Shown here piece by piece: positions 21,890 through 33,639 of a stretch of 64,000 nt of DNA (positions are counted from its first letter, which is position 1; each line of letters begins with the position of its first letter). The notes under the pieces were generated by a model. That model saw nothing but the letters and a program-made list of their open reading frames with translations. It made no database searches and had not been told where the DNA came from. Source of the DNA: Tupaia tana (taxonomy: Eukaryota; Chordata; Mammalia; Scandentia; Tupaiidae); assembly GCA_026018925.1 (NCBI GenBank), contig JAKSZU010000002.1, positions 11,715,662 through 11,779,661 on the forward strand, in the 5' to 3' direction. The position numbers and the translations under genes are program-made.

Positions 21890-23260
21890 TGGCCCTACTC
21901 TTTTTGAGTTGCAAATCTCAAAATATTTTTTTTCTATTAAGAAGGCTTTCTCTCCGTATAAAAAACTTAACAGCAAATTTCACTGGAACTGAAACGTTTC
22001 ATCTTTCTTTCTATTTCGATATGATCTCCAGCTCGTCTAAGCCTCGTGTCCTCGCATTCAGCTCTCCCTGCTGCCAGTACCCCTCCTTTGTGACAGGCTG
22101 AGTGCACCTGGCTCTTGTTTGTGTGTTGCCTCTTCTGCAGACATGTCTCATCGACCTTTGCAAATCCACCCCGCCCCCTTTGTTTAATATAGTAAGAGGG
22201 GGAAAAGTGGCACAGTACTTTAGTGCAAATCTAACTAAAGACAAATGATAAGGACACTGAACTGAGAAACTAAAGACATTTAAAAGAAAAAAAATCATCT
22301 TTCATCATCCTGAGGTCTAGGAGCAATTTTAGTTCCCTAAATTACATTTTACTACCAAACAGAAGGTACTTAAAGGTACTCCTTATCCATTAAACTGCAA
22401 AATAGTGACTTTAATCTGGGGGGAGGAGAGTAAAGAAGAAAAATGATGAATTTATTTATATTTCTTGGGGAAATAACTTAGAAGGCTGACAACTGGTACT
22501 CACACAAAGTGAAATTCAGGTTTACTTATCCACACAGTATTTCCCTGTCTGTCCTATTACAGACAGCACAACTGAGTATAATTATAGCTATTATTGAGTT
22601 AACGTCTCCACAGTAGACTTGACTAGTAAGTTTTAGCACACTAGTGGTAACTATTGGGGATGTTAGTGGTTCACAAAAAGCTCTACAGAGCATCTTGTCT
22701 CTGCAAAAAGGGTTCACTGAGTGATCCTGAAAAACAAACAATTTGACTTATGGATGACACTGAATGAATGTTTCTGAGCATGGAATTCAGCCACTCAGAA
22801 ATTGTGAGCCCAATGGACATTTTCTGTACATTGGTTTCTCAGCCAGAATGCTACTGCTCTGGGTCCAGTGGACTCATCAGTTATCAGACATCCTAAGTCA
22901 AAGTCCGGCCATGACAGAAGGTCACCATGGGAAGGCAAAGCATTTGAAGAGAGAGTAGGATCATAATTTAGTGTGCTTTCAACCCATTTGTTCAACATTT
23001 GCCCCTGGGAGAGATGGAACACTTCCTGGGGACAGCTCAGAGAAGAAGGGACACTGTTAAAAGCTCATGTATTATTTCAAACAGCTCAGTTCTGGGCCAA
23101 AACCCACTCATGCAACACACTGATGCCCTGCAGACAATGGGCACCGTCCTTTCTAGAAAGCAGTTCAGGGACCAGGTGCTGCTCATCACAAGTGACCCTC
23201 AGTGACTCACAGCTTACCTCACACAGCTTTGTGAATTGTCACTGCCAAAATGGGAGGACT
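21890..23260. other. Unique sequence
   Basis: No gene, RNA or repeat I can name. Confidence 0.35.
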
Positions 23261-23269
23261 CCTCCCAAC

Positions 23270-23505
23270 AGTTATTACAGCTGAATTCTGGGACTGGAAT
23301 AATGGGGTTCAAACCTGGATCTCCTACTTACTAATGGAATATCTTTAAGCACAGTTCACTCAGCTTCTCTGGCCTAAGATTTCTCATTTTATAAATATGA
23401 GAATTTTACTACCTGGCACATAGGTTTCTGTAAGAACCAAATAAAATAATACAATGAAGGTGCTGTGTGGCATATGCAAGCATTCAATAAACCTTCGCTA
23501 GGGTT
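23270..23505 (+). mobile_element. MIR SINE, nearly full length
   Basis: 'gttcaaacctggatctcctacttacta', 'agttcactcagcttctctggcctaagatttctcattttataa', 'tactacctggcacataggtttctgtaagaaccaaataaaataat', 'gcattcaataaacct' follow the MIR consensus in order. Confidence 0.75.
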
Positions 23506-23845
23506 TGGAGGAGCCATTTATTATGTGTTGGTGCTCTGCACACTGCCAGAGTGGCTGCCCTTCATTTTGCCAGACCTGTCACCTCCATTTCCAGTTCTGT
23601 GCTACCGACCATGAGGACAGTTGGTGCTTCAGCACATCTCTCCACTTTCCTCCTGAACATCAGTTTCTTCTCCTTCCTCAAACATGGCAGCTCTGTAGAC
23701 TCTTAGAGCTCTCTGGATTTAAATAAATGAACTTACAGATGTGGAGACATTAGGGGGTCATGGCTAATGCTGATTATTTTGCTCTAGCACTTTCTTGACA
23801 GGAGCCTTTTTGTAGTGCACAAAGCTTTTCAAGAATGCAAAGTTA

Positions 23846-24101
23846 GTATAATGGCTGTCGCTGGACTCCCATGTAGTCAACCGTGGTTCATGTCCTAGAC
23901 CCAGTGGCTTAAAACTCAACGCCAGGCACATGTGCGTGTGTGCCCAAGATCCCAAGAGGAGAATGGAGGAGAAGGAATTGCGGCGTGACCACCCCCACTG
24001 GGGGGTGATTTCTCACTTTCTGTCTCTCTGTCTCTCTGTCTGGCGAGTGCATGCGCCCTATGGCAAAAACTTCTAAAAAAAAAAAAAAAAAGAAAGAAAG
24101 A
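23846..24101 (+). mobile_element. 5'-truncated long-form SINE with perfect target duplication
   Basis: Starts at 'gtataatggctgtcgctgg', lacking about the first 15 bases of the usual head, yet perfect 15-bp repeats 'aagaatgcaaagtta' flank it (23831-23845, 24102-24116). A tail ends in (GAAA)n. Truncation removed part of the A box, so it should not transcribe. Confidence 0.9.
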
Positions 24102-24130
24102 AAGAATGCAAAGTTACTAGCAGCTTCCCA

Positions 24131-24449
24131 CTTATCTGTAGGGAACATAGTCCAATAACCCAGTGGACACCTGAAACTATGGACAGCACCAAATCTCACA
24201 GAGACCATGGCTTTTCCTACGTAGAAGTTACTATGATGAAGTGCAATTTATAAATTAGGCACAGTAAGAGATTAACAATACCATTTAATGATAAAGTAGA
24301 TAAATTGTAACAATATACCATAATAAAACGATGCGAATAGTCTCTCTCTCGAGAAATAACTGCACTATATGACTATGGTGGACCATGGAGGGAAACTGAA
24401 GCAGGAGAAAGCAAAACCACAGATGAGAGTGGACCACCATACTGCCCTT
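24131..24449. mobile_element. Tigger-type (pogo/Tc1-mariner) non-autonomous DNA transposon
   Basis: 'cacttatctgtagggaacatagtcc', 'cccagtggacacctgaaactatggac', 'tttataaattaggcacagtaagagattaacaata', and the right end 'gaaactgaagcaggagaaagcaaaaccacagatgagagtgga' match a Tigger element, with the two ends inverted relative to each other. Too short for a transposase. Ancient and dead. Confidence 0.75.
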
Positions 24450-24642
24450 CCCAGGCCCCTGGAAGCCTGGAAAACACTGGAATTACTCCAGTCTTCTGGT
24501 TGCCCTCCTGAAGGATGAGGGCTTTGTTAATTTCTGTCTTTCAGTATATTGACCCTGCACAACTGTAAGAGAAAATTAGGATGACAGATTCTGCATCACT
24601 TCATGGCCCACGAAAATCTTTGGCTAAAAATTTGACTGAAGT

Positions 24643-24914
24643 GGGACCAGCAATTAGCATAATGGCTGTGTCGCTGAACTCCCATGTAGTCGACCGCGGT
24701 TCGAGTCCCAGACCCGGTGGCTTAAAACTCACACGGGCACGTGTGCGAGCATGCCCAAGATCCCGAGAGGAGAATGGAGAAGGAATTGCGGTGTGGCCAT
24801 CTCCCCTGGGGGGTGTGGTTTCTCGCTGTCTGTCTCTCTGTCTCTCTCTGTCTGGCGAGTGCACGTGCCTTATAGCAAAAACATCTCCTGAAATAAAAAG
24901 GAAAAAAAAAAAAA
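24643..24914 (+). mobile_element. Long-form SINE
   Basis: GGGACCAGCAATTAGC head, B box GGTTCGAGTCC, CpG-rich core, CTTATAGCAAAAAC end, A-rich tail. Target repeat 'tttgactgaagt' / 'tttggctgaagt' (24631-24642, 24917-24928). Confidence 0.95.
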
Positions 24915-25039
24915 GATTTGGCTGAAGTCAGCGCCGAGTGGCTGTGACTTTTGCAAGCAGTTAATTACCTCCTAATTACCTGTTTGCATGCAAGCCCTAG
25001 GCCAGAGGCTTCCACAAACATCTCTGAAAGTTGCTTTGT

Positions 25040-25255
25040 AGACACTGGAGCACTGTCATTTACCCAGTGCCCTGCGTCCCATCCACTGAGCAGAGCTCCT
25101 CACATATGCTATCCTCCCAACAGCCCTAGAAAGAGAGATTATTAGCTCCATTTTATAAGAATAAAGTCACACTCAGAGAAGTTTACGACGGGAAATTTAA
25201 AATCTGGTCTAGCTGACACTGAAGCTCCTGATTTCCTTTCACTACACTGTTTTAA
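25040..25255 (-). mobile_element. MIR SINE
   Basis: Reverse complement of MIR: 'cacatatgctatcctcccaacagcccta', 'ttattagctccattttataagaataaagtcacactcagagaagttta', 'gctgacactgaagctcctgatttcctttcactacact'. Confidence 0.7.
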
Positions 25256-26535
25256 AGAATCATGTTCAAAAAGCAAGAAATATAAGCTGAGAAAAAGACT
25301 GAATTTGTTAAATTCAAGACTTTCTAGATATATTAATTTTGTTGATTTGACTGCTAACCACGGGAACAGTAGGTAATTATCTGGACAGAAACTACACAGC
25401 TTTCTCAGAGGTATTTTTTCTTCAGGTCAATTCGTTTAACTAGCCCTAGACATAATTAGTGGATCTCTTTAAAAGACTAAGATGTCAGGAGGAAGGATAT
25501 TTACCTGGTGACAGCTAAGGAGACTTCAATAACTACAACACTGCATTTTGGAAAATAATGGTTTAAATGGTTAAGCTATGTGCAAGTAGTGATATGATAG
25601 CTACTTCAATGGAACTTTCATTTATAATTGAATTTTATTGCAAGCTTAATTAGTGTGTGTGTGTATTTGTGTGTGCGTGAAGAATTTCACTAAAGGTGGA
25701 TTTAGCAATTTCAAAATTATAATTTATTGGCCCAAAAGTAATAACATGCCTCTTTTGTGTTCATTGAATAAAATGTACTCTGGTTCTTAATTTATTTCTT
25801 TTTTATATGTTAATAGACAACATTTATGTAACCTGTTCTTATTTGACATTTTTAATCACCCTCCCCTTAAACATTAACCAGAAGCCCCAAGTCCTTTCTT
25901 TCGTAATACTGGCAATTAGTTGATTTTATTTTTAATTTGAAAATTTATATGCTAAAATGTGTAATAGTCTCACTTCAGTGAATAAAGAATTCTCATTGGG
26001 ATTTAGAAAGACAAAAAAAGAAAAGACTTAAAAAAAAAAGATGGACTACCTGTGTGGAAATTCTTCTGTATGTAGTGTGACAGAGTTTTGATTTACTTGT
26101 TACATGTCCTCTTTTCCTGGTAACAAAGGAGAACGTTGGCACCATCCAGAAAACATCTCTACATACTCGTGGTCATGAGTGAGCACAATGACAGGCCACC
26201 AGGAGCTGAAGCTGAGTAGTGACTCAAGAGACAAAGAGTGTGAACAAGGCCCTGGGGTAGAGGTGTGTAGGGAGTACGGGCTTGTCAACTTGCGAACTGG
26301 TTCTGTTCCTCCCTCTGTGTATTTGGGGCCTGCACAAAAGCCTCCTGCATGGTTTGACAGACACATTCCATACATAGCATGGGCTTATTCTTATTTTATT
26401 CTGATAGGGGTGGCAAGTACAAAGAACTCAGGCAAGTTCCAGAGACGACTGGTTGGTTTCAAATAATTGCTCCACCCTACATTTCTCACAATGGAGCCAA
26501 AATGCAAGAAACGGAGCACTCAATAACAGAGAGAA
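25256..26535. other. AT-rich unique sequence
   Basis: No gene recognised. A short (GT)n lies near 25654-25678. Confidence 0.35.
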
Positions 26536-26539
26536 ACTC

Positions 26540-26690
26540 TGGCTGCTGTTCAAGTCCTGAACCCAGAGTTCTGAAACTCACACCAGGTTCATGTGTGTGC
26601 ATGACCAAAATCCTGAAGGAGAATGGAGAAGGGATTGCAGCATGGCCATTCCCAGTAAGGGGTGATTTCTTGCTTTACTTTTGTAATGAC
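26540..26690 (+). mobile_element. Fragment of an old long-form SINE
   Basis: 'gctgctgttcaagtcctgaacccag', 'actcacaccaggttcatgtgtgtgcatgaccaaaatcctgaaggagaatgg', 'gcagcatggccattcccagtaaggggtgatttcttgcttt'. Lacks a recognisable head and 3' end. Confidence 0.75.
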
Positions 26691-28114
26691 ATCCACATTA
26701 CACACGCCCATAGGGATCCTCAATTTTGAGGGTCACAGCCTGACCCTGCAGTCCCTGCTCCAGCTACCCGCATCTCCTGGTAGGAAGCTACACAGTATAG
26801 ACCTGCTGAACACACAGCTACTCTTTGTGAAGAAGAGCCCATTCTCCTAATCACAGTGGATGAAAGTAAGTTTCCAAGTGAGCCCAAGGCAACCTGGAAG
26901 GAGGACCCTGCCCATCAGGGGCCCCCCACACTGGAGAGTTACTACAGCAGTCAGAGTTTCTCTCTTGGAGAGCCTGTGTGTTAAATCCTTAAACACACAA
27001 AACTATGAAGTAGTGTAGAACCAAGAGAAGGAGAGCAATTTAGAGACACCAAGAGGAGAAAGGGGATTAGAAAGGAAAAGTAAGGGACGCCCAGTCTGAG
27101 CAGTCCAGACAATGACAGCTCCAGCATGACCTAGAGGAAGTGCCCCCTTCTAGAGCTCCAGATGTGTCCCACGGTGTGAACAGTGGCGTTCCAGCCACAG
27201 GGCATCCTAGGTGGGGGTCGAGTGGGGGTGCTATCTTGTTTTCTTGGTTTCCCTGTGTAGTCAGGTGGTTAACCACACCCTTGAAGGTAATAAAGAATAT
27301 TTCTGCTCCTTGTAATTTAGTCTGATTTACACTGGAAGCCAAACCTGCATTACTGTTGGCTAGCTCAGCTTTCTGAATTTGGAAGAAGCACAGAAGGCAG
27401 GTACATGCTTGGGTAAGCAGGCCCTTAAGGGTGCACAGGCTCTCCTAGGACTGACTGTCCAGCGACACCACGGGACTCTTGAGGTTTTCCCCAGGAAGTG
27501 GATTTACTTGCCCCCCACTTACGGGATCTGTCATGGGCCACTCCCAGTGCCTTCTTTGGTTTCTCCAGGTGCAGACTGCAATTCTTTGAGTTCAAATTCT
27601 CAAAAAGCAAAAATTCACTGGGCTCGAATAGTCACTCTGGGCAGAGTCCTGCATCAGTCGCATCACAGGCACATGGCCAGCCTCCAAAAGGGTTCTCTGA
27701 TCCCACGTTTGGGCTGAGGGAACACTGGCCTTGCAGCTACTCATCAGGAACCATCACAGAAGGAGCTACCAGCACCGTGTCAGGCAGGCTTAGCATCTCA
27801 AAGCACACGAGTAATACTCGAACGTTGGCTGGTAAATAGACAGTGGCATTATTGAGATCAGGAAGACGGAGCAGAGATCTCAGGCAGAAGCGTCCTAACT
27901 CCAGCATGTATTAGAGTTGGTCTTTGGAGCTTGGCATCTCATTGTACTAATACTCCAAACTGTGAGTAATTGAGCTAATATGGAATTTCAAGTTTAAGCC
28001 AAATGGTTCTTATGCAGGGAAAGGGAAGCAATCACTCCTGGGCAGAGTGGGGCGAGCACCTACTCCTTTCAGTAAGACCCATTCACTTTCTCATCTGCAC
28101 ACATGGGCACTTCC
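26691..28114. other. Unique sequence
   Basis: No repeat family or exon recognised. Open frames at 27140-27839 lack any recognisable product. Confidence 0.35.
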
Positions 28115-28117
28115 AGG

Positions 28118-28300
28118 TGTAACACTTTCTACATCATGAAATCAAGCTATACTTATAAATGTAAGGTAGCATTTTCTACATCATGAAATCAAGCTATACT
28201 TATAGATGTAAGGTAGCATTTTCTATAGCATGAAATCAAGCTATACTTACAGATGTAAGGTAGCATTTTCTGTATCATGAAATCAAGTTATATTCAAAAT
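28118..28300. repeat. Minisatellite, 47-bp unit, about four copies
   Basis: The motif 'tcatgaaatcaagctatac' recurs with spacing of exactly 47 (CATG at 28135, 28182, 28229, 28276). Units include 'gtaaggtagcattttct'. Outer copies are more diverged than inner ones. Confidence 0.9.
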
Positions 28301-28355
28301 TTTAGATGACAGAGAAACACAGATGATCTGTCTGTATTTTTGTTTCTATTTGTAG

Positions 28356-28538
28356 AATAAAGGACAGAAAAGACAGGGCCTACCGAGGAAGAAAGCAAGT
28401 GCTGAAATGAACCCGCAGTCTGTTTTCAGTACCCTGGCCCAGCGGGGTGATGAGGGCACTTTCCTGTCTCTCGATGTTGAGCTCCAGAACATCAGCTCAT
28501 TGAAGCTCATCAGAGGAGGTGGAAGAACAGATATCTAA
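28356..28538 (+). CDS. Candidate terminal coding exon, unknown protein
   Basis: A pyrimidine-rich tract 'ctgtatttttgtttctatttgtag' ends in AG at 28355. The following frame is open for 60 codons and ends TAA at 28536-28538. It starts NKGQKRQGLPRKK and ends LKLIRGGGRTDI; the first half is basic and the second half hydrophilic and mixed. An AATAAA at 28975-28980 could end a 3' UTR. I do not recognise the protein. An open run of this length can arise by chance, so this is a hypothesis. Confidence 0.25.
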   Translation, partial: NKGQKRQGLPRKKASAEMNPQSVFSTLAQRGDEGTFLSLDVELQNISSLKLIRGGGRTDI

Positions 28539-28974
28539 GAGAAAACCACACCAGGCTGAGCGCAGCTCTCAATGTGCAGCCGAATGTATTTTCCGTGAGG
28601 TAGGCCTCCAGGGGCCTGAAAACCTGTAGGCCGAGGGACGATTACTTCCAACAAGTACGAACAGTATCGGCAACAGTCATTTCCCATTCCTATTAACCCA
28701 GTTTATTTTAACACATGATTATTCAAGTTTTCATCTGCTGTAATTAGTCTTGTATTTTCAGGATAGCAAGAACTGGCGAGGCTACTTATCAAGTGCCCAC
28801 ATACATAGGTTTCAAATGGTCTTCCTTCCACCTGGCACGCTCAGGAAGTGTTAAATGAGCATCAGCTTGACTACCAGAAGAAAGAGAAGATGCTGAAGGA
28901 AAGGTCTGCTTAGCTGCTGAACATAAACTACAGGTTCTGAAGACTGTCCATATCCCAAACGTACAGGGGCCTCT

Positions 28975-28980
28975 AATAAA
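28975..28980 (+). terminator. Canonical poly(A) signal AATAAA
   Basis: AATAAA about 440 bp downstream of the candidate terminal exon at 28356-28538. Isolated hexamers are common in AT-rich DNA, so it matters only if that exon is real. Confidence 0.25.
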
Positions 28981-29196
28981 GCATTGCAGACACTCTTAAG
29001 ATGGTTCCTGAAAAATGCCTACAGATGAGACCTGAAGGAGATTCCACACGCAGCTGTCTCTGCAGGGCACATGCAAACAGCACAGTGGTGGCGTCAGTCC
29101 TTTACTGGAAGCCTGGTAGTAAACTGATATGAAGGGGAGGACCCACATTTCAAGTATACAGGAACTTGCAGGGTGTTTAATTACATCATTTCTATA

Positions 29197-29425
29197 TGGG
29201 GCCTGATGGTGGTACAGAGGTGATGCCACTGTCTGCCGGGCTGACCCACATGGGAAGGTGCTGGGTTTTTCTCCAGAGACCCCTGGGTATGTAGAGTGAG
29301 CACGGGCTGTGGTCTGGGGCCGGTTGAGGCCAGGGGTGGATTGCAGCATGGGCCATTCCTGGGGTGCCTGTATTTCTGTTTCTCCCTCTCACTCATGGCA
29401 GAAAGAAAGAAACTAAAAGAAAAAA
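29197..29425 (+). mobile_element. Second SINE family, copy 2
   Basis: 'ggggcctgatggtggtacagaggtgatgccactg', 'acccacatgggaaggtgctgggttt', 'gggtggattgcagcatggg', and 3' end 'ctctcactcatggcagaaagaaagaaactaaaag'. Shares head and end with 5593-5836 but not with the dominant SINE. Confidence 0.6.
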
Positions 29426-29429
29426 AATT

Positions 29430-31079
29430 CCATCAGAATGCTTTATTCTCTACTCACTTTGTCCTCTCTGAAAATCTTAAACCTAGTAGATGTTTTCCTT
29501 GTATTTATCCCAGAAGTCTAAGCATCTGTGGACTGTATTTAGCCTAAAGTTTTGTCTGACCACATGGTGTTTTAAAAATGCTGAGTCTGAGTGCCCTTAG
29601 CAGGGCAAGCTCTACAGATAGCTGGTTGCCACTGTTTACAAAGGTCCTATCACTGCGTGAGTCATAAAACCCCATTTCTCCTGAGGTGCCTATCAGCTGT
29701 AAATATGAATCCTCAATTCATTGTCCCTTTAAAAGGCCCAGACTACGAATTGGAAGTTTTCTTGTATTCAGCAGTTATATTCTCTGCTTCCTGTGCGCTT
29801 AGAGGAGATTAGAAAGGGTAAGAGAAAGATATTTGATGTGATTTCTCTTTCTCTATCCCCAAGGCTAAATAAATAGTAACTCAACTATCTTACTATTTCA
29901 AGTCCCTAAATAAATCTCCCATTCAGGGTCGTGCTAATCCTCTTAACTCCCCTCTCCTATACCACTCTGATCCACACACTCCATTCCTCCCCACCTTTGC
30001 CCTGAATGCTGTTCCTGCAAGGAACGCAGGTGGGGCTCCTGAAGCTCGAGGTCCCCTAAGGGCCCTACGTAGGACCCTAGGCAGAGCTCCTCAGGCCTCC
30101 TGGGGAGGCCACACGTGACCTTCCACCATGACTGGCGCAAGATACAGCATGGGCAGGTAATGGATTTTAAGGTGCTTTTTAAAAACGTGCTAATGTAAGG
30201 AAAATGGAGGATTTGGGTTTGATTCAGTAGTCTTCTACAGTACCTGCTTTTATTTCAGAAAGGCATCTTATGAGGTAGCCAGACCTGCAGATTCACATGC
30301 CTGGGCAGAAGAGTTTAATTCTGAAGTGAACTTGTTCCAATCCAAGGGAGACAACGTCTGGAAGCTTTAATTTAAACAGAAACCCTGCAGGACTCACTTG
30401 TGCATACAGCTGTCAAAACAATTCAATATCCAGAGATAAATAGAGTAGAAGATCCCCACCAGCATATTGCTCCAGAATGCAACATCTTTTTAAAATTATG
30501 TTGCCATATTCTGTACTTTATTGGGTACCCTCAATTTTAATATTTCATCTAATAGAATACGTAATTTGGCATTTTGTGTAGTAAATAGTGAATTAAATGC
30601 TTATGTGGTTTATTAGGGCAAGTAAATTCAGAATAGAATATAATAAAAACATTACAATGTGACATGTCATCACTTAACAGAAGAAATTTCTCCAAAGAGC
30701 ACAAAGTTCTGAATACATGAGTATCGGTGTTGTCTTAGAGGAAAGCAAATATCCATTATTCATTAGAAAAAGGGAAGACACCCCTCGTAAGACGTTGAAA
30801 ACAAGGGTAAACAAAAGAAGTCTCAGGGCAGGAGGAATCCAAAGACCCTCTTCTAGGTCAGGCCCCTGTCTGCTACCACCACACACACCCCTTCACTCGG
30901 AGTTGCCCTCCATCCAAACCAGCCACCTTCCTAGCCTCCCTTACAATTTATGTCTCATTCTTCTCATTCCTCTTGCTTCCCTTCCTCCTTATTTTCTTGC
31001 TTTCCCTTCAACCACACCTGTCAGTCACCAAATGGATCAAATCTCACTCTTAAACGTCTCCCGAGACCCCCTTCATGTG
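29430..31079. other. Unique sequence
   Basis: No gene recognised. Open frames at 29296-29812 and 30717-31094 show no known domain. Confidence 0.35.
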
Positions 31080-31260
31080 CACATGATTGCATAGGGCCAC
31101 AGCCCGGTCTCGCCTGCAGCTACCACAGTAACCTCCCCTCTCGTCGCCCTACTCTGCTTTCTCCTTCCAGCGTGACGAACTTCTGCAGGTCCATCTGTCT
31201 GCCCCACGGCCAGAACGCGCTCCGCAGCAGAAATGTGTCGTTACCCACAGGCCTGCGCCA
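31080..31260 (+). mobile_element. Possible L2 LINE internal fragment
   Basis: 'gcagctaccacagtaacctcccctctcgtcgccctactctgctttctccttccag' resembles the L2 stretch 'gcaatagcctcctaactggtctccctgcttccag'. Low certainty. Confidence 0.35.
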
Positions 31261-31399
31261 CTTGCAAGACGTCTCTCTCAGCGTGAAAACTCCCTTGATG
31301 ACCTACTCCTAAGTCTACTCTCTCCATTCTCGAGCGAATATTCTGCTTGTGCTCTTACAAATATTTGCATGTAGCCCAAGTATTTTGCACAACACAGGG

Positions 31400-31570
31400 A
31401 GGCAGTGTGGTGCAGTGGGAAGACCAGTGCTGCTGGAGTTCAAGACATCCAGGCAAGGCTGGTCTATCATTTGCTAGGTGTGATCCTTGGGAGATACACT
31501 TCTCTGAGATCCAGTTGTATTTACCATGAAAAAGAGGATGATATAACCTACCTGGCAGCACTGTGTTTAC
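31400..31570 (+). mobile_element. MIR SINE
   Basis: 'gcagtgtggtgcagtgggaagaccagtgctgctggagttcaag', 'catttgctaggtgtgatccttgggagatacacttctctgag', 'aaaaagaggatgatataacctacctggcag' follow MIR. Confidence 0.75.
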
Positions 31571-32688
31571 CTGTCAGTCCCAGAGCACTGCTGGCCTGGG
31601 TGACATGGAGGTCCTATAAACGAACCATTTACCACCCTAGGAGGAGGTAACTGCCCAAGCATTGTCTCACCTCACCTCGTGAGCAGTCTACCTGGGCCAC
31701 CAGAAAAGTTCCCTTCTTTGAGCAGTTACAGCAGCCACAAGGGAGGCCCCTGCACCCAAAATTGCCACTGTGGCCCAGATGAGAACACTCCCGTGGGCTC
31801 AGCCGGCCGTGCAGCACTGATAAAGGCCTCTTTGTCTCTGCTGAGAGTGCTTGCATCGTTGACTCCTGCTTTCAACTATCCCTGGCTAGTTTGGGCATCT
31901 CCTAGACAGGAACATACTTCCTGCTTTTTCCTGATACTCTCCTTCTTCCTCCCTGCCCCTCTTCACATCCTCACAGGCAAACATAAATAGTAATGACCCT
32001 CCTTTGTCATTGTATTTCAGTAACTATTGCTGCCCTCCTCCCTCTCTGTAAACAATTTTCACAATTTTTTTGGTGTCCTAATTTTCCCCACTCAGTTCCA
32101 CTTTTGAGATTAACTGGCAGCTGCCTGGTTCCTTACACTTTTCCTCCCTAAGTGGTACTTTTCGTAAGCAATTCACAGCTACCTCCAAAGTGAACTTGTC
32201 TGTAATATAATTACATCCACTTATACACTCATTATAATTACAGTTAAAATCCCATCTGTGGAACAAAAGATGTTTCCATTTATCATGTTTCTATTGTATA
32301 TAAGCTGTCTTTAAATATCATAAACTGCAACAGTCTCAGAAGAAGACGCTATCTACGGTAGCCAGCCCCACCAGACACGTGTGCACACTACCACTTCTCT
32401 CAAATGCCTCACTTAAAAGTGATGTTTATGCCATTAAGCATTTCCATTCAGATTCTTGTACTGAAGTCAGAAGAAATAAATAATAATGAAGAGCAGGGCA
32501 GATGAAGTGAGTCCATTAATATTCTCTACTGGTAATTAATGCACAATTATATTCCAATGAAATTCTTAGACTCGAGATTCTTAAGCCCACATAAACACTC
32601 ACCAGACTAAGGAAAAACTATGTTCACTAGCAGAACTTCTCATTTCTCTATAAGCATAGTACCAGGGCAGATTCATAAATATGCATGT
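31571..32688. other. Unique sequence
   Basis: No recognised gene or repeat. Confidence 0.35.
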
Positions 32689-32877
32689 GGGGGTTGGGGG
32701 CAGCAAATGGCATGGTGGTTACGATGCTGAACTCCCACATGGCCAGCCACAGTTTGAGTCTTGGACTTGACAGCTTTCTTTCTCACTCCCCTCTCTCTCT
32801 CTCTCTCTCTGATGAGCAAGTATGCCTTATAGCAAATTAAAAAATAAAATAATGATAAATAAAATTAAATAATTCTT
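32689..32877 (+). mobile_element. Short-form SINE (no core), copy 1
   Basis: tRNA-like head 'gggggcagcaaatggcatggtgg', 'gtttgagtcttggacttgacagc', then directly 'tttctttctcactcccctctctctctc', 'gatgagcaag' and an A/T tail of TAAATAAAAT type. The roughly 110-bp GC-rich core of the long form is absent. Confidence 0.8.
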
Positions 32878-32922
32878 AAATTTTTTTCAAAATATTTAAA
32901 CCCTGCATATTTAAAAAATATA

Positions 32923-32978
32923 TAGTGTCATCGGGAAAACCATGACTCATTTTTCTATGCAAAAATGTGTCAACCTAA
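32923..32978. mobile_element. Mariner-type MITE, copy 3 (internally shortened)
   Basis: TA-flanked. Left 'tagtgtcatcgggaaaaccatgactcatttttctatgc' in outline and right 'aaaaatgtgtcaacctaa'. The right arm has lost the 'catgacttttcc' block seen in the other copies. Confidence 0.6.
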
Positions 32979-33278
32979 TATATTTAAAAAGTAGATGCAC
33001 ATGGGAACCTCCTGGAGCCATAGGTCACATCTGTGGTCTTACTGATCAAAAAGTCTTGGATATCTGCTCTCTAAAAAAATAGCAATGTTGCAAAGATCTT
33101 ACCTGATTTTAATTTTTATAATTAAAACTGAATTTTATTTAATCCCACAATCAGTAATGTTTGCCCCAGCACTTTAGAGGTATAAATAAAGTAAATGATG
33201 TAAGATTTGTGAAGCAACTATTGATGTATTGACTACCTCAGCCAAGAAAAACAAACATCCTTAAAATCAGGCAAACTA

Positions 33279-33540
33279 GGAGCTGGCAGGTTGCATGGTG
33301 GTTAAGGTGCTAGACTCCCACATGGTCAACCACAGGACCTAGCGGCTAGAAACCCATGCTGGACGTGTATGCATGCATGCCCAAAATCCCAAGAGGAGAG
33401 TGAAGGAGAAGGGACTGCAGTGTGGCCATTCTCCCTGGGTGGGAGGCAGAGGGGTGATTTCTGGCTTTTTGTCCTCTGTCTTTCTCTGTCTCTCTGGGGA
33501 GTGTACAAGCTCTATAGGAAAAATCTCTCCAAAAAAAAAA
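33279..33540 (+). mobile_element. Long-form SINE, older copy
   Basis: Head 'ggagctggcaggttgcatggtgg', B box region deleted ('aaccacaggacctagc'), core 'gtatgcatgcatgcccaaaatcccaagagg', 'ctctataggaaaaatctc', A tail. Target repeat 'aaatcaggcaaacta' / 'aaatcaagcaaacta' (33264-33278, 33541-33555). Confidence 0.9.
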
Positions 33541-33639
33541 AAATCAAGCAAACTAATAATTAATCTCATAAAGGAGCAACTGTTAACTATGAGTGGAAAT
33601 CTCAGTATATATAGTCATTTCCTGAAGAAATAAAAAACA

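Noticed and set aside
30717..31312. Overlapping 120-125-codon frames as a gene
   Set aside because: They lie in pyrimidine-rich, probably L2-derived sequence and have no domain.
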